Assembly: GCF_019303535.1 (NCBI RefSeq)
Contig: NZ_JACCIU010000001.1
Span: 992,001-1,056,000, forward strand
Length of the DNA stretch: 64,000 nucleotides
Origin: Lactobacillus sp. Sy-1
Lineage (GTDB): Bacteria > Bacillota > Bacilli > Lactobacillales > Lactobacillaceae
Direction of reading: 5' to 3'
Shown: one piece after another, positions 9,006 through 18,930 of the stretch
How the letters are laid out: the number at the start of each line of letters is the position of its first letter
Numbering within the stretch: position 1 is the stretch's first letter
Notes under the pieces: model-generated
What the model saw: only the letters and a program-made list of their open reading frames with translations
Told to the model about the DNA's origin: nothing
Database searches by the model: none
Made by a program: the position numbers and the translations under genes

Positions 9006-10904
9006 ATGCAAACGCTTAGAGCGGAAAATTTAACAAAAACCTACGGTGAAAAGACCCTTTTTAAATCCCTTAACTTTATTATTAACGAACACGACCGGAT
9101 TGGATTGATTGGGACCAACGGAAGTGGCAAAACGTCGCTTTTGAACGTGCTTTCTGGAGTTGATACCGACTCCAGTGGTGAAATTATTACTTCCAAGTCG
9201 TATACGATTGGCTACTTGCGCCAACATCCAGAACTAGACGAAGACCGAACCGTTTTAGACGCGGTTTTCAGCGGTAGTCAGGCCGTTTTTGAGACCATTC
9301 GGCACTATGAAGAGGTTTTGGATCGGTACTCATTTAATCCTGAAGATCCGAAGGTTCAAAAGCAATATATGGATGCAGAGGCTAAGATGAATGAAGAGGA
9401 TGCCTGGAATGCCGAAAGCGACGTTAAGACGATTTTAACCCAGCTTAAGATTACCGACATGCAACAAACAATTGCCAGCTTATCAGGAGGGCAAAAACGA
9501 CGGGTCGCATTGGCGCAAGTCCTGATTCAATCACCAGACTTGTTGTTATTAGACGAACCAACGAACCATTTGGATTTTGATTCAATTGAATGGCTCCAGG
9601 AATACCTAGCTAAGTATAAGGGATCGTTACTATTGGTTACTCATGACCGGTACTTTTTAGATCGGGTTGTAAACAACATTTGGGAACTATCTTTCGGCAA
9701 GCTATACTCCTATCAGGGAAACTACCAAGACTACGTTCAACAAAAGGCGGCTAGGGTTGATCAAGCGGTCAACGCCGAACATAAACAACAGCGCCTCTAC
9801 AAACAGGAATTAGCCTGGATGAAAAAGGGTGCTAAGGCCCGTTCTACAAAGCAACAAGCCCGGATCAATCGCTTTAACGACATTAAAAGTAACATTAACC
9901 ACCTCCAATTAGATCAAGACGTTGATATCTCACTCGGTCAACAACGACTGGGAAAGAAAGTAATCAACATTGAACACGCCGATCTCAAATTAGGTGATAA
10001 GTTAATTTTGAATGATTTCAACATGTTAGTGCAGGGGAATGAACGGATCGGAATTAGTGGTGAAAACGGTGCCGGAAAGTCCACCCTTTTGAACGTGATC
10101 GCCGGACGAGTGCCCCTTGATTCCGGAACCGTTACGATTGGAGAGACCGTTAAACTAGCCTACTATACCCAACAAACGGAACCAATTCCAGGGGACAAGC
10201 GGGTCATTAACTACCTTAGTGACGTTGGCCAACACGTAACCGATAACCAGGGGAACGATCTAAGTATTACTGAACTATTAGAACAATTTTTATTTCCTCG
10301 CTTCATGCACGGAACGTTGATCAGAAAACTGTCCGGGGGTGAAAAACGCCGGTTATACCTCTTAAAGCTGCTGATGCAACAACCGAACGTCTTATTGTTG
10401 GACGAACCGACCAACGACTTGGATATCGGAACGTTAACGGTGCTGGAAGATTACATCGAACACTTTAACGGGACCGTAATTACGGTCTCACATGACCGTT
10501 ACTTCCTAGATAAAACAGCTACACGCTTATTGTTCTTTGATGGCAACGGACGCATTGAAGAGCACTTTGGACGCTTTACCGACTACTTAGCCCAACGGAA
10601 TGCGGCTACTAAGCAAAGCAATAAGCGTTCTGATCAGGCCACTAAAGCAGCCGCTGCTGAAGCTAAGCCCACTAAGGCCGCAAAGGTAAAGTTGACCTAT
10701 GCTGAAAAAATCGAGTACGGTAAAATTGAAACTGAGATTGAAAAATTAGACGAGCAAAGAGAATCAATCGAGCAGGCAATGGCCGATAATAGTGATAATT
10801 TTGAAAAACTTGCGAAGTTACAAAAGCAATTGAACCAGGTTCAAGCGGAGTCAGACGCTAAAATGGACCGCTGGGAATACCTCAGTCAATATGCTGATGA
10901 ATAG
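9006..10904 (+). CDS. ABC-F family ATPase
   Basis: A 632-residue soluble twin-ATPase of the ABC-F type with no membrane segments, expected to act on the ribosome. It has two complete nucleotide-binding domains: Walker [10 protein letters not shown] and GENGAGKST, signature LSGGQKRR and LSGGEKRR, and Walker [13 protein letters not shown] and [13 protein letters not shown] linker near residues 235-300 is rich in Lys and Arg, and a charged coiled coil forms the last 70 residues, as in the Uup-like branch. The gene follows cca by 22 bases and thyA starts 10 bases after it, so a single transcript is likely. Which ABC-F subgroup it belongs to is not settled by reading alone. Confidence 0.92.
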   Translation: MQTLRAENLTKTYGEKTLFKSLNFIINEHDRIGLIGTNGSGKTSLLNVLSGVDTDSSGEIITSKSYTIGYLRQHPELDEDRTVLDAVFSGSQAVFETIRHYEEVLDRYSFNPEDPKVQKQYMDAEAKMNEEDAWNAESDVKTILTQLKITDMQQTIASLSGGQKRRVALAQVLIQSPDLLLLDEPTNHLDFDSIEWLQEYLAKYKGSLLLVTHDRYFLDRVVNNIWELSFGKLYSYQGNYQDYVQQKAARVDQAVNAEHKQQRLYKQELAWMKKGAKARSTKQQARINRFNDIKSNINHLQLDQDVDISLGQQRLGKKVINIEHADLKLGDKLILNDFNMLVQGNERIGISGENGAGKSTLLNVIAGRVPLDSGTVTIGETVKLAYYTQQTEPIPGDKRVINYLSDVGQHVTDNQGNDLSITELLEQFLFPRFMHGTLIRKLSGGEKRRLYLLKLLMQQPNVLLLDEPTNDLDIGTLTVLEDYIEHFNGTVITVSHDRYFLDKTATRLLFFDGNGRIEEHFGRFTDYLAQRNAATKQSNKRSDQATKAAAAEAKPTKAAKVKLTYAEKIEYGKIETEIEKLDEQRESIEQAMADNSDNFEKLAKLQKQLNQVQAESDAKMDRWEYLSQYADE

Positions 10905-10914
10905 GAGCCAAAAA

Positions 10915-11865
10915 ATGTTAGAAGATGCATATTTAAACTTAGAGCGTTACGTATTGGAACACGGTCACCGAAAACAAGACCGAACGGGAACGGGGACCAT
11001 TAGTACCTTTGGTTATCAGATGCGCTTTGATTTAAGCGCTGGGTTTCCACTACTTACCACCAAGAAAGTTCCCTTTGGGTTGATCAAAAGTGAACTACTG
11101 TGGTTTCTGCATGGGGATACCAACATCAAGTACCTCTTGGAACACAATAATCACATCTGGGACGAATGGGCGTTTGCCAACTACGTAAAATCAAGCGATT
11201 ATAACGGTCCAGACATGACTGATTTTGGCCGTCGGCACCTTTCTGATCCCACATTTGATCAGGAATACCAAGCCCAAAAGCAACTATTTTGTGACCGCAT
11301 CCTTAATGACAATGTTTTTGCTGAAAAGTACGGCAATCTAGGGGATGTTTATGGCAGCCAATGGCGTCATTGGAAGACCCGGAGTGGCGAGACGATTGAC
11401 CAGATCAAAAATGTAATTGAAACCATCAAAACGCATCCCGATTCCAGACGGATGATCGTTTCAGCTTGGAATCCGGAAGACGTGCCATCAATGGCGCTGC
11501 CTCCCTGCCACACGATGTTTCAATTCTACGTTAATGATGGCAAGTTAAGCTGTCAGCTATACCAAAGAAGTGGTGACATCTTCTTGGGGGTGCCGTTCAA
11601 CATTGCTAGTTATGCTCTATTGACGTGCTTAATTGCAAAGGAGACGGGGTATCAACCCGGTGAGTTCATCCATACACTGGGGGATGCGCACATCTACTCC
11701 AATCACGTTGAACAGGTTAAACAACAACTATCCAGAATGCCTAAAAAAGCGCCCACCCTCTGGCTAAATCCAGCGAAAAAGAGTATTTTCGACTACCAAA
11801 TGGATGACATTAAGGTGGTTGACTACGATAGCTATCCAGCAATTAAGGCTCCAGTAGCCGTTTAG
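10915..11865 (+). CDS. thyA: Thymidylate synthase
   Basis: Methylates dUMP to dTMP using 5,10-methylene-tetrahydrofolate, releasing dihydrofolate. The protein has 316 residues, the length of the Lactobacillus casei type, which carries an insertion compared with the E. coli enzyme. The nucleophile lies in [13 protein letters not shown], and [26 protein letters not shown] and HIYSNH are also present. ATG 10915 is the start, after AGGAG; the earlier ATGs at 10891 and 10897 overlap the end of the ABC-F gene. DHFR follows 16 bases later, which regenerates the folate cofactor. Confidence 0.97.
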   Translation: MLEDAYLNLERYVLEHGHRKQDRTGTGTISTFGYQMRFDLSAGFPLLTTKKVPFGLIKSELLWFLHGDTNIKYLLEHNNHIWDEWAFANYVKSSDYNGPDMTDFGRRHLSDPTFDQEYQAQKQLFCDRILNDNVFAEKYGNLGDVYGSQWRHWKTRSGETIDQIKNVIETIKTHPDSRRMIVSAWNPEDVPSMALPPCHTMFQFYVNDGKLSCQLYQRSGDIFLGVPFNIASYALLTCLIAKETGYQPGEFIHTLGDAHIYSNHVEQVKQQLSRMPKKAPTLWLNPAKKSIFDYQMDDIKVVDYDSYPAIKAPVAV

Positions 11866-11881
11866 TTGAGGAGGAATTAAA

Positions 11882-12373
11882 ATGATTGCATTTGTGTGGG
11901 CTGAATCTAAGAACGCAACGATTGGAAACAACGGCGGATTGCCGTGGAAGATGCCAGCCGATATGCACCGCTTCAAGACCACTACGACTGGCCATCCAAT
12001 TTTGGCGGGGCGACCAACTTTTTTGTCGTTCGGCCGACCGCTGCCCAACCGGACTAACATGGTGTTGACCAGTCATTCTAAGGCTGAATTTCCCCCTTCA
12101 GTGGTGGTTTTCAATAGCGTTGCTGAATTTTTAACTGCCTATCGTGAACAATCAGATGACGTTTACGTAGTTGGTGGAGCAATGATTTTCAATGAGTTAA
12201 TGGACGTCGTTGACGTATTATACCGGACCGTCATTAATGCGGTGATTGATGGTGACACTAAGATGCCACCAGTGGATTATTCACGCTTTAAGTTGGTGGA
12301 TGCGCAGTCGTTTCCCGCTGATGAAAAAAATCAGTTTCCATACCGCTTTGAAACGTACCGAAAGTTAAAATAA
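11882..12373 (+). CDS. folA: Dihydrofolate reductase
   Basis: Reduces dihydrofolate to tetrahydrofolate with NADPH. The 163-residue sequence shows NNGGLPWKMPADMHRFK, with the acidic residue of the substrate site, LAGRPTFLSF and VVGGAMIFNELM in the expected order. GAGGAGG precedes ATG 11882. It is coupled with thyA, whose product dihydrofolate is its substrate, in the usual thyA-folA pair. Confidence 0.96.
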   Translation: MIAFVWAESKNATIGNNGGLPWKMPADMHRFKTTTTGHPILAGRPTFLSFGRPLPNRTNMVLTSHSKAEFPPSVVVFNSVAEFLTAYREQSDDVYVVGGAMIFNELMDVVDVLYRTVINAVIDGDTKMPPVDYSRFKLVDAQSFPADEKNQFPYRFETYRKLK

Positions 12374-12380
12374 TGCGGGG

Positions 12381-12611
12381 GTGATTACAATCGCACAGAG
12401 TTTTTATCAGTATTTAATGACTGAACGCAACCCGAAGAGTTACGAGCCGCTTGCTGAATTCGCGAATAACGCGTTTTACGACCACTCGTTTCCTAAAAAT
12501 ACCGCTGATTTCGACGAAATTTCGCAGTACCTAGAAGAAAATGGTTCCTATCTACCGTCAATGACCATCTTTGATGACGCATGGAGCCACTTTTTAGACT
12601 ACAAAGATTAA
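12381..12611 (+). CDS. yozE: YozE-family small protein (UPF0346)
   Basis: A small acidic protein of unknown function, about 73-76 residues, with the family signature SFYQYLMTERNP, EFANNAFYDHSFP and a C-terminal ATFDDAW-like segment (MTIFDDAWSHFLDY). The start is unusual. GTG 12381 is the only standard codon, but it is itself part of the Shine-Dalgarno-like GGGGGTGA (12377-12384) and leaves no spacing. The ATC at 12390 is eight bases beyond that sequence and gives IAQSFYQYLM, matching the N-terminus expected for the family. Coordinates use GTG by convention. It lies seven bases after folA. Confidence 0.85.
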   Translation: MITIAQSFYQYLMTERNPKSYEPLAEFANNAFYDHSFPKNTADFDEISQYLEENGSYLPSMTIFDDAWSHFLDYKD

Positions 12612-12627
12612 ATAATGAGGTGAAAAA

Positions 12628-13491
12628 ATGGGTGTAAATATTCAATGGTTTCCAGGCCATATGGCTAAAGCAATCCGTCAGTTTGAAGAGAACGTTCACT
12701 TAGTGGATATTATCTTTGAACTAGTTGATGCGCGGGCACCATTTAGTTCAATGAATCCGGAAGTTGCTAGAATCGGGGTCGATAAACCGCACCTCTTGAT
12801 TTTAACCAAGGCGGACTTAGCAGACCCTAACCGGACTAACCAATGGATCCACTACTTTGATACCCACGGGTATACGGCAATTGCAGTGGATTCCAAACAA
12901 AACGGGGCCAATAAACTAGTAACTCAGACGGCCCTTAAAATCTTACAACCAAAGCTGGCGGCGGAAGTAAAACGGGGGATGAAGCAACGGCCCATCAAAG
13001 CAATTTGTGTGGGGGTCCCTAACGTTGGAAAATCGACGCTTTTGAACCGCTTAGTTCAAAAACGTGCTGCCCAGGTAGGTAATCGCCCGGGAGTTACCAA
13101 GGGTCAACAATGGCTCCGATCCAGTAAGGACCTAGAGTTATTAGATACCCCAGGAATCCTATGGCCAAAGTTTCAAAATCAATCGATCGCAAATAAGCTA
13201 GCGTTAACGGGGGCAATTAAGGATAACCTATACGCTAGTGATGACGTTGCGTTATTTGCGTTGGACTTCTTTCGGAACAACCGGCCTAAGGAGCTGATGC
13301 AACGCTACCGCTTGACCGATGCGGACATGCAGTTAAGCAACGTTGATTTACTGCTTAAAATTACCCAAAATGTCGGGATGCGCGACGATTATGAACGCGC
13401 TTCCGTGCGTTTGATTCAAGACGCTCGGAAGGCTAAGTTAGGGCGCTTTACCCTCGACTCCATGGAACTAGTGAATCCAGATGAAGAATGA
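12628..13491 (+). CDS. rbgA: Ribosome biogenesis GTPase RbgA (YlqF)
   Basis: Circularly permuted GTPase needed for late 50S maturation. In 287 residues the G motifs run in the permuted order: LTKADLAD (G4) near residue 60, GVPNVGKST (G1) near 130, GVTKG (G2) and DTPGIL (G3), then the C-terminal ANTAR-like domain. The N-terminus IQWFPGHMAKA is diagnostic of the YlqF/RbgA family. AATGAGGTG precedes the ATG. It overlaps rnhB by 11 bases, the standard ylqF-rnhB pair. Confidence 0.96.
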   Translation: MGVNIQWFPGHMAKAIRQFEENVHLVDIIFELVDARAPFSSMNPEVARIGVDKPHLLILTKADLADPNRTNQWIHYFDTHGYTAIAVDSKQNGANKLVTQTALKILQPKLAAEVKRGMKQRPIKAICVGVPNVGKSTLLNRLVQKRAAQVGNRPGVTKGQQWLRSSKDLELLDTPGILWPKFQNQSIANKLALTGAIKDNLYASDDVALFALDFFRNNRPKELMQRYRLTDADMQLSNVDLLLKITQNVGMRDDYERASVRLIQDARKAKLGRFTLDSMELVNPDEE

Positions 13492-14254
13492 GACGGTTAA
13501 TGAAATCAAGCAACGCTTAGCGGCCATTACCGACCCCTCCGATCCACTACTAACGAAGTGGGCGCATGATTCACGTAAGGGGGTCTTAACCGCACTGGCC
13601 CGGCGCAGACAACAATTGCAAAAGCAGGCTGAACAACACGCCGCTTTTTTGGCGCGGTTTCGCTATGAAAAGTTATTCTGGCACCAGGGAATTACCTACG
13701 TTGCCGGAGTCGACGAAGTAGGCAGGGGTCCCCTTGCCGGCCCCGTGGTGGCTGGGGCAGTAATCATCCCAGCTGATTTTGATTTGGAGTTGGTAAACGA
13801 TTCCAAACAACTCACTCCCGCAAAGCGCGCTGAATTAGCACCGTTGATTGACGATGCTGCAATCGCTACTGGCTTAGGGGTGGTGGATAATCACATGATT
13901 GACAAGCTTAACATCTACGAGGCCACTAGACTAGCGATGCAAACGGCCGTCAATAACTTAGCCGTTCAACCGGAACGTTTAATCGTAGATGCAATGCAGG
14001 TGCCAGTACCGATTGAGCAGTTGCGTTTGATCAAGGGGGATGCAAAGAGTATTTCAGTCTCAGCTGCCAGTATCCTGGCAAAGGTGCATCGGGACCGGTT
14101 AATGGATGATTACGCTAGTTTGTATCCAGAATATGATTTCGTGCACAATGCAGGGTACGGGACCGCTAAGCATTTAGTGGCGTTAAAGCAGTTCGGTGCG
14201 ACCCCGATTCACCGTATTAGTTTTGCCCCCGTAAAAAAATCCATCCAAAAATAA
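13481..14254 (+). CDS. rnhB: Ribonuclease HII
   Basis: Cleaves RNA in RNA-DNA hybrids and at single ribonucleotides in DNA. The 257-residue protein has an N-terminal helical extension of about 65 residues and then the catalytic core: YVAGVDEVGRGPLAGPVVAGAV carries the first Asp and Glu, followed by LIVDAMQ and SVSAASILAKVHRDRLM. Metal-ligand acids appear intact. The start codon lies within the last codons of rbgA, indicating translational coupling. Confidence 0.96.
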   Translation: MKNETVNEIKQRLAAITDPSDPLLTKWAHDSRKGVLTALARRRQQLQKQAEQHAAFLARFRYEKLFWHQGITYVAGVDEVGRGPLAGPVVAGAVIIPADFDLELVNDSKQLTPAKRAELAPLIDDAAIATGLGVVDNHMIDKLNIYEATRLAMQTAVNNLAVQPERLIVDAMQVPVPIEQLRLIKGDAKSISVSAASILAKVHRDRLMDDYASLYPEYDFVHNAGYGTAKHLVALKQFGATPIHRISFAPVKKSIQK

Positions 14255-14296
14255 TTTTTTTGCGTATCTTTTCTAATAATGAAGGGATTGATACGT

Positions 14297-15175
14297 ATGC
14301 AAGCAAGAAAATTATTATTAAAACTGAGGATTTGTCGGGGAATTAGCTTTCGAGGTGAGTACCGAGTCTACCAGTGGCTAGTTTCGCAGTTAGGGGTTCT
14401 TGATGGAACCCAGGAAGTGAAGCTATCCGTTGATGATTTAATTCAAGTTGCTACGATTAGGCGCAACTATCACGCCCAATTCAAGGCTAGTTTTTTAAGT
14501 GAACAGATTGAATCCGACATGGCCCTTAACGAGCGGATGTGTGAATATACAACCATTTTTGATTCAGACTACCCGCAAGCCTTGCGGGAGGCCGCTTTTC
14601 CGCCCTTAGTATTGTTCTATCAGGGCGATATTCAATTAGCGCACCGCCCGCTTTTGGGGATGGTGGGGAGTCGTAAGAACTCCCAATATGCGGTGGAAGT
14701 CATTCGCACTCTGATGCCAAAACTGGTTGAACATGGGATTGTAACCGTTTCGGGATTAGCAACCGGAGTGGATGGCCTGTGCCACAAGCTAACGATCGCA
14801 AATGGTGGCAAGACGATTGCTGTAATTGGGACGGGACTGGATTACTGTTATCCGCGGAGTAATGTGCGACTTCAGTCCATCATTGCTCACGACCACTTAT
14901 TACTGTCTGAATATCCGCTGGGGGTCAGCGTACGAAAACACCATTTTTTAGAACGAAATCGGATCATTGCGGGGTTGATCAAAAATATTATTATTGTCGA
15001 AGCAGCCCAAAAATCAGGAAGCTTAATCACCGCAAATTTAGCGTTGAACAACAATCGAAATGTGACTGCAATCCCCGGCCCCATCGGCCATCCGTTGTCT
15101 GTGGGGTGTAACCAGTTGATTGTTGAAGGAGCGAAGCCAATTTTGACGGCTGAAGATATTTTGGAAGATTTTTAA
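14297..15175 (+). CDS. dprA: DNA processing protein DprA
   Basis: Binds incoming single-stranded DNA and loads RecA during natural transformation. The protein of about 292 residues has a short N-terminal domain and the DprA Rossmann-like fold, with GMVGSRKNSQYAVEVI, TVSGLATGVDGLCHKLTIANGGKTIAVIGTGLD and SEYPLG. The start at 14297 is supported by GAAGGG ten bases upstream; ATG 14279 has no ribosome site. A complete dprA beside topA is the usual arrangement. Whether the organism is competent cannot be told from this window. Confidence 0.95.
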   Translation: MQARKLLLKLRICRGISFRGEYRVYQWLVSQLGVLDGTQEVKLSVDDLIQVATIRRNYHAQFKASFLSEQIESDMALNERMCEYTTIFDSDYPQALREAAFPPLVLFYQGDIQLAHRPLLGMVGSRKNSQYAVEVIRTLMPKLVEHGIVTVSGLATGVDGLCHKLTIANGGKTIAVIGTGLDYCYPRSNVRLQSIIAHDHLLLSEYPLGVSVRKHHFLERNRIIAGLIKNIIIVEAAQKSGSLITANLALNNNRNVTAIPGPIGHPLSVGCNQLIVEGAKPILTAEDILEDF

Positions 15176-15176
15176 T

Positions 15177-15205
15177 TTGACACAATCAACTAACTGCAAT
15201 ATTAT
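15177..15205 (+). promoter_or_regulatory. Sigma-A type promoter of topA
   Basis: TTGACA (15177-15182), a 17-base spacer and TATTAT (15200-15205), 50 bases before the preferred topA start. The -35 box is a perfect match. Confidence 0.75.
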
Positions 15206-15255
15206 GTGAGAGATTTAATGTATAGAAATGAATAATTTGATTGAGGGATTATTTA

Positions 15256-17361
15256 ATGACCACAAAAACAAAAACTTCCACATCGAAACGTAAGAGAACC
15301 GTTAAGAAAAAGCTAGTGATTGTTGAATCACCAGCAAAAGCAAAAACAATTGAAAAGTACTTAGGTCGCACCTATCGCGTAATTGCCAGTAAGGGTCACA
15401 TTAGAGATTTGCCCAAGAGTAAGATGGGGGTTGATATTGAAAACCACTTCGAACCCCACTACATTTCCATTCGAGGAAAGGGTGACACGATTAAGATGTT
15501 GCGCTCTGAGGCTAAAAAGGCCAAGGCCATTTACCTCGCATCTGACCCCGATCGAGAAGGGGAGTCGATTGCTTGGCATCTATCACACCTGTTAGGGTTA
15601 GATATTAACGATAATAACCGAGTTGCTTTTCATGAAATTACTAAGGATGCCGTCAAGGACGCTTTTAAGAACCCTAGAAGCATTGACATGAACCTAGTCG
15701 ACGCCCAACAAGCGCGTCGGGTCTTAGACCGGCTGGTGGGATATTCAATCTCGCCATTGCTATGGAAAAAGGTTAAAAAGGGGTTAAGTGCTGGACGGGT
15801 TCAATCCATTGCTCTTTGGTTGATTATTGATCGGGAACGAGCAATTCGAAAGTTCGTACCAGAAGAGTACTGGACGATCGATAGTGAATTTAAGAAGGGG
15901 CGGGCTAAGTTCGAAGCTAGTTTCTACGGCCTAGACGGTAAAAAGGCAGAATTGCATAATAATGACGACGTCCAATCCGTTTTAGGAAAGTTAGATAAGA
16001 ATGCCGACTTTACGATTCAAAGTGTAAAGCGCCGCGAAAGAAAGCGCCAACCCCAACAGCCATTTACTACCAGTACGATGCAACAGGTGGCCAACCGCCA
16101 GTTGAAATTTAGAACTGGAAAGACCATGATGGCTGCCCAACAATTGTATGAAGGAATTCACCTGGGCAAGGAAGGTAACCAAGGGTTAATTACCTATATG
16201 CGAACCGATTCCACCAGAATTTCCGCAATTGCAAAGCATGAAGCAGCGACCTTCCTCCACGAAAACTACGGAGCTGAATACGCTGCAAATAAACCGCTCA
16301 AGGGGAAACTACCCGAAGGTGCCCAAGATGCCCATGAGGCGATTCGACCAACTTCGGTAATGAGAACCCCTGATAGCGTTAAGGAATACTTGAACAAGGA
16401 TCAATTCAGACTCTACCAGCTCATTTGGTCACGATTTTTAGCCAGCCAGATGACGCCAGCGGTCATGGATACGATGACGGTCGACCTCGAACAAAACGGG
16501 GTCAACTTTAGAGCGAACGGCTCTAAATTGAAATTCCCTGGATTCTTGAAGGTTTATGGGACTCGTGAAAAGGATAACGACCTTCCAGACTTGGCTGAAG
16601 GGGATGCCACTAAGTTGGTCAAGAATAATCCTGATCAACATTTCACCCAGCCTCCGGCACGGTATAGTGAAGCGAACTTGATCAAGGCCCTTGAAGAAAA
16701 CGGGGTGGGGCGGCCTTCCACGTACGCCCCTACGTTAGGAACGATTCAAAAGCGTTACTACGTTAAGTTCGTGGGCCGGCGGTTTGAACCAACCGAGCTC
16801 GGTGAAATTGTTAATGACATTATTGAAGAGTACTTTCCAGACGTCATTAACATTGACTTTACCGCCGATTTAGAATCAAAACTAGATGAAATCGAAGAGG
16901 ATAAGCAAAACTGGGTCAACGTTGTTGATCAGTTCTACGAACCATTTTCAAAAGAGGTTAGCCACGCCGAAAAGACAATGGAAAGTATCCAGATTAAGGA
17001 CGAACCAGCGGGCTTTAACTGTGACATCTGTGGAGCTCCGATGGTCATTAAGATGGGCCGGTATGGTAAATTTTATGCTTGCTCACGCTTCCCTGATTGC
17101 CGGAATACCCAGGCAATTGTAAAGGAAATCGGGGTTAGCTGTCCAAAATGTAAGCAGGGGCAAGTGATCGAACGGAAATCGAAGAAGAACCGGATTTTCT
17201 ACGGTTGCTCGCGTTATCCAGAATGTGACTTTGTTAGCTGGGATAAACCAGTTGGCCGGGATTGTCCACGGGATGGGCACTTCCTGGTTGAAAAGAAGAT
17301 TAAGGGTGGCGTTCAGGTGGTTTGTCCTAACGGCGACTACGAAGAACCCGTTCAAAAATAA
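15256..17361 (+). CDS. topA: DNA topoisomerase I
   Basis: Type IA topoisomerase relaxing negative supercoils, about 701 residues. The TOPRIM domain [19 protein letters not shown] lies near the N-terminus with [10 protein letters not shown], and the active-site Tyr is in [12 protein letters not shown]. The C-terminus has two full four-Cys zinc ribbons (CDICG...CSRFPDC and CPKC...CSRYPEC). A third ribbon is degraded: CPRDGH and CPNGDY keep one Cys each where two are expected. ATG 15256 follows GAGGGATT; the ATG at 15241 has no ribosome site. Confidence 0.96.
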   Translation: MTTKTKTSTSKRKRTVKKKLVIVESPAKAKTIEKYLGRTYRVIASKGHIRDLPKSKMGVDIENHFEPHYISIRGKGDTIKMLRSEAKKAKAIYLASDPDREGESIAWHLSHLLGLDINDNNRVAFHEITKDAVKDAFKNPRSIDMNLVDAQQARRVLDRLVGYSISPLLWKKVKKGLSAGRVQSIALWLIIDRERAIRKFVPEEYWTIDSEFKKGRAKFEASFYGLDGKKAELHNNDDVQSVLGKLDKNADFTIQSVKRRERKRQPQQPFTTSTMQQVANRQLKFRTGKTMMAAQQLYEGIHLGKEGNQGLITYMRTDSTRISAIAKHEAATFLHENYGAEYAANKPLKGKLPEGAQDAHEAIRPTSVMRTPDSVKEYLNKDQFRLYQLIWSRFLASQMTPAVMDTMTVDLEQNGVNFRANGSKLKFPGFLKVYGTREKDNDLPDLAEGDATKLVKNNPDQHFTQPPARYSEANLIKALEENGVGRPSTYAPTLGTIQKRYYVKFVGRRFEPTELGEIVNDIIEEYFPDVINIDFTADLESKLDEIEEDKQNWVNVVDQFYEPFSKEVSHAEKTMESIQIKDEPAGFNCDICGAPMVIKMGRYGKFYACSRFPDCRNTQAIVKEIGVSCPKCKQGQVIERKSKKNRIFYGCSRYPECDFVSWDKPVGRDCPRDGHFLVEKKIKGGVQVVCPNGDYEEPVQK

Positions 17362-17394
17362 GGTATTATCTAAATGGATAATACCTTATTTTTT
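17360..17394 (+). terminator. Terminator after topA
   Basis: An 11-base stem (17360-17370 with 17377-17387), a six-base loop and a T-rich tail, starting within the topA stop codon. Confidence 0.85.
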
Positions 17395-17441
17395 GAAGAT
17401 TTGTAGTAAAATGTACTATTTTACTTTAACCAAGGTGAAAA

Positions 17442-18356
17442 ATGAAAGAAAACAAAGATTTAATTAACATTTTTATTGCCCATATTCAAGTTGAAAAACA
17501 GTATTCAATTCAAACCATTCGTGCATACTTAAATGACTTAAACGAATTTACTAAAATTGCGGCTGGGAAGGAAAATCGCTCCTTATTAGAAGCGACTGAA
17601 ATCGATGTTGAAAACTACTTGAACTACTTAAATCGGAAGGGCGACGAAAGGAATACAATTCTACGCAAGATATCTGCGGTGAGGTCATTTTATAACTACC
17701 TAATTAAAACGGACGTAACTAAAAATCAGCCGTTCGAATACGTCCACTTAAAGAAGAAGCAAAACCGACTACCTAAGTTTTTGTACCCGAATGAGATTAA
17801 AGAATTGTTTAAATCCGCCCATAATGGAACAAATGAGACCTTAATTCCGCGAAATGTTGCTATACTAGAATTACTGTTTAGCACTGGATTACGAGTAAGT
17901 GAGTGCGCAGGATTGACCCTTGCAAAGTTAGATTTTGATAATCGCATTATGGATATTTTAGGGAAGGGCAGCAAACAACGCTACGTCCCGTTTAGTCCGG
18001 AAACTAGGCAGGCATTGAAAAACTATCTTAGAACTACTCGGCCCACGCTAATGCAGAAGTACCATCAAGACCATGATACGTTATTTGTAAATAACCATGG
18101 GGCACCATTGACATCCCGTGGAATTGAATATATTTTAGATTCCATTCTAAAGAATAGTTCGCTGGACAGTAATATTTACCCCCATATGTTTCGGCATACG
18201 TTTGCTACCGACATGTTAAATAACGGGGCCGATCTAAGAAGTGTTCAGGAGTTGTTAGGGCATAGTAGCCTCTCTACGACACAAATATATACGCACGTTA
18301 CTAAAGAAAACCTACTAAAAAATTATAATCAGTTCTTCCCACGCTCGAAGGACTAA
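17442..18356 (+). CDS. xerC: Site-specific tyrosine recombinase XerC
   Basis: Resolves chromosome dimers at dif. The 304-residue protein has the SAM-like N-terminal domain (residues 5-90) and a complete catalytic domain: STGLRVSE (Arg), GKGSKQRYVP (Lys), PHMFRHTFATDML (His-x-x-Arg), LLGHSSLSTTQIYTH (His and the nucleophilic Tyr). This intact copy is a useful contrast to the degenerate gene at 6793-7620. It is followed after 15 bases by hslV, as in many Firmicutes (topA-xerC-hslVU). AAGGTG lies upstream of the ATG, and a seven-base inverted repeat at 17406-17424 precedes the gene. Confidence 0.95.
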   Translation: MKENKDLINIFIAHIQVEKQYSIQTIRAYLNDLNEFTKIAAGKENRSLLEATEIDVENYLNYLNRKGDERNTILRKISAVRSFYNYLIKTDVTKNQPFEYVHLKKKQNRLPKFLYPNEIKELFKSAHNGTNETLIPRNVAILELLFSTGLRVSECAGLTLAKLDFDNRIMDILGKGSKQRYVPFSPETRQALKNYLRTTRPTLMQKYHQDHDTLFVNNHGAPLTSRGIEYILDSILKNSSLDSNIYPHMFRHTFATDMLNNGADLRSVQELLGHSSLSTTQIYTHVTKENLLKNYNQFFPRSKD

Positions 18357-18371
18357 GAAGGAGTATGAATA

Positions 18372-18914
18372 ATGACAGTAAAATTTGAAGCAACCACGAT
18401 CTGTGCAGTTAGACACAACGGTCATATTGCAATGGCCGGAGATGGTCAAGTAACCATGGGTGAAAAGGTAATCATGAAGGGGACCGCGCACAAGGTGCGT
18501 AAAATTTATGATGGAAAGGTTGCCGTTGGATTTGCCGGAAGCGTTGCCGATGCCTTTAACTTGGAATCAAAGTTTGAAGCCAAGCTTAAGGAATATAGCG
18601 GAAACTTAAAGCAAGCAGCCGTAAAGCTCGCTCAACAATGGCGTGGTGATCAATCACTGCAAAAGCTGGAAGCACTATTGATCGTTGCCGATAAGAAGGA
18701 CTTGCTCTTGGTTTCTGGATCTGGGGAAGTAATCGAACCAGATGATGATATCCTAGCAATTGGTTCTGGCGGGAACTTTGCCCTAGCGGCTGCACTAGGA
18801 ATGAAGCACCATGCTAAGGACATGAGTGCCAAGGAAATTGCTGAGGCATCAATCTATATTGCCGGAAGCATTGATATTTTTACTAACCAAAACATTATTT
18901 CAGAAGAACTATAA
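18372..18914 (+). CDS. hslV: HslV (ClpQ) proteasome-like peptidase
   Basis: Peptidase subunit of the HslUV protease, 180 residues. The proteasome beta fold signatures [21 protein letters not shown] and [11 protein letters not shown] are present, and the Thr pair after FEA ([11 protein letters not shown]) marks the catalytic N-terminal Thr, implying removal of a short propeptide (MTVKFEA). AGAAGGAG precedes the ATG. hslU follows after 16 bases. Confidence 0.95.
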   Translation: MTVKFEATTICAVRHNGHIAMAGDGQVTMGEKVIMKGTAHKVRKIYDGKVAVGFAGSVADAFNLESKFEAKLKEYSGNLKQAAVKLAQQWRGDQSLQKLEALLIVADKKDLLLVSGSGEVIEPDDDILAIGSGGNFALAAALGMKHHAKDMSAKEIAEASIYIAGSIDIFTNQNIISEEL

Positions 18915-18930
18915 TTTCAGGAGGATTTTG

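Noticed and set aside
17406-17424. GTAAAAT/ATTTTAC inverted repeat before xerC as a dif site
   Set aside because: The arms are only seven bases and AT-rich, and the layout does not match an 11-6-11 dif; more likely promoter DNA.
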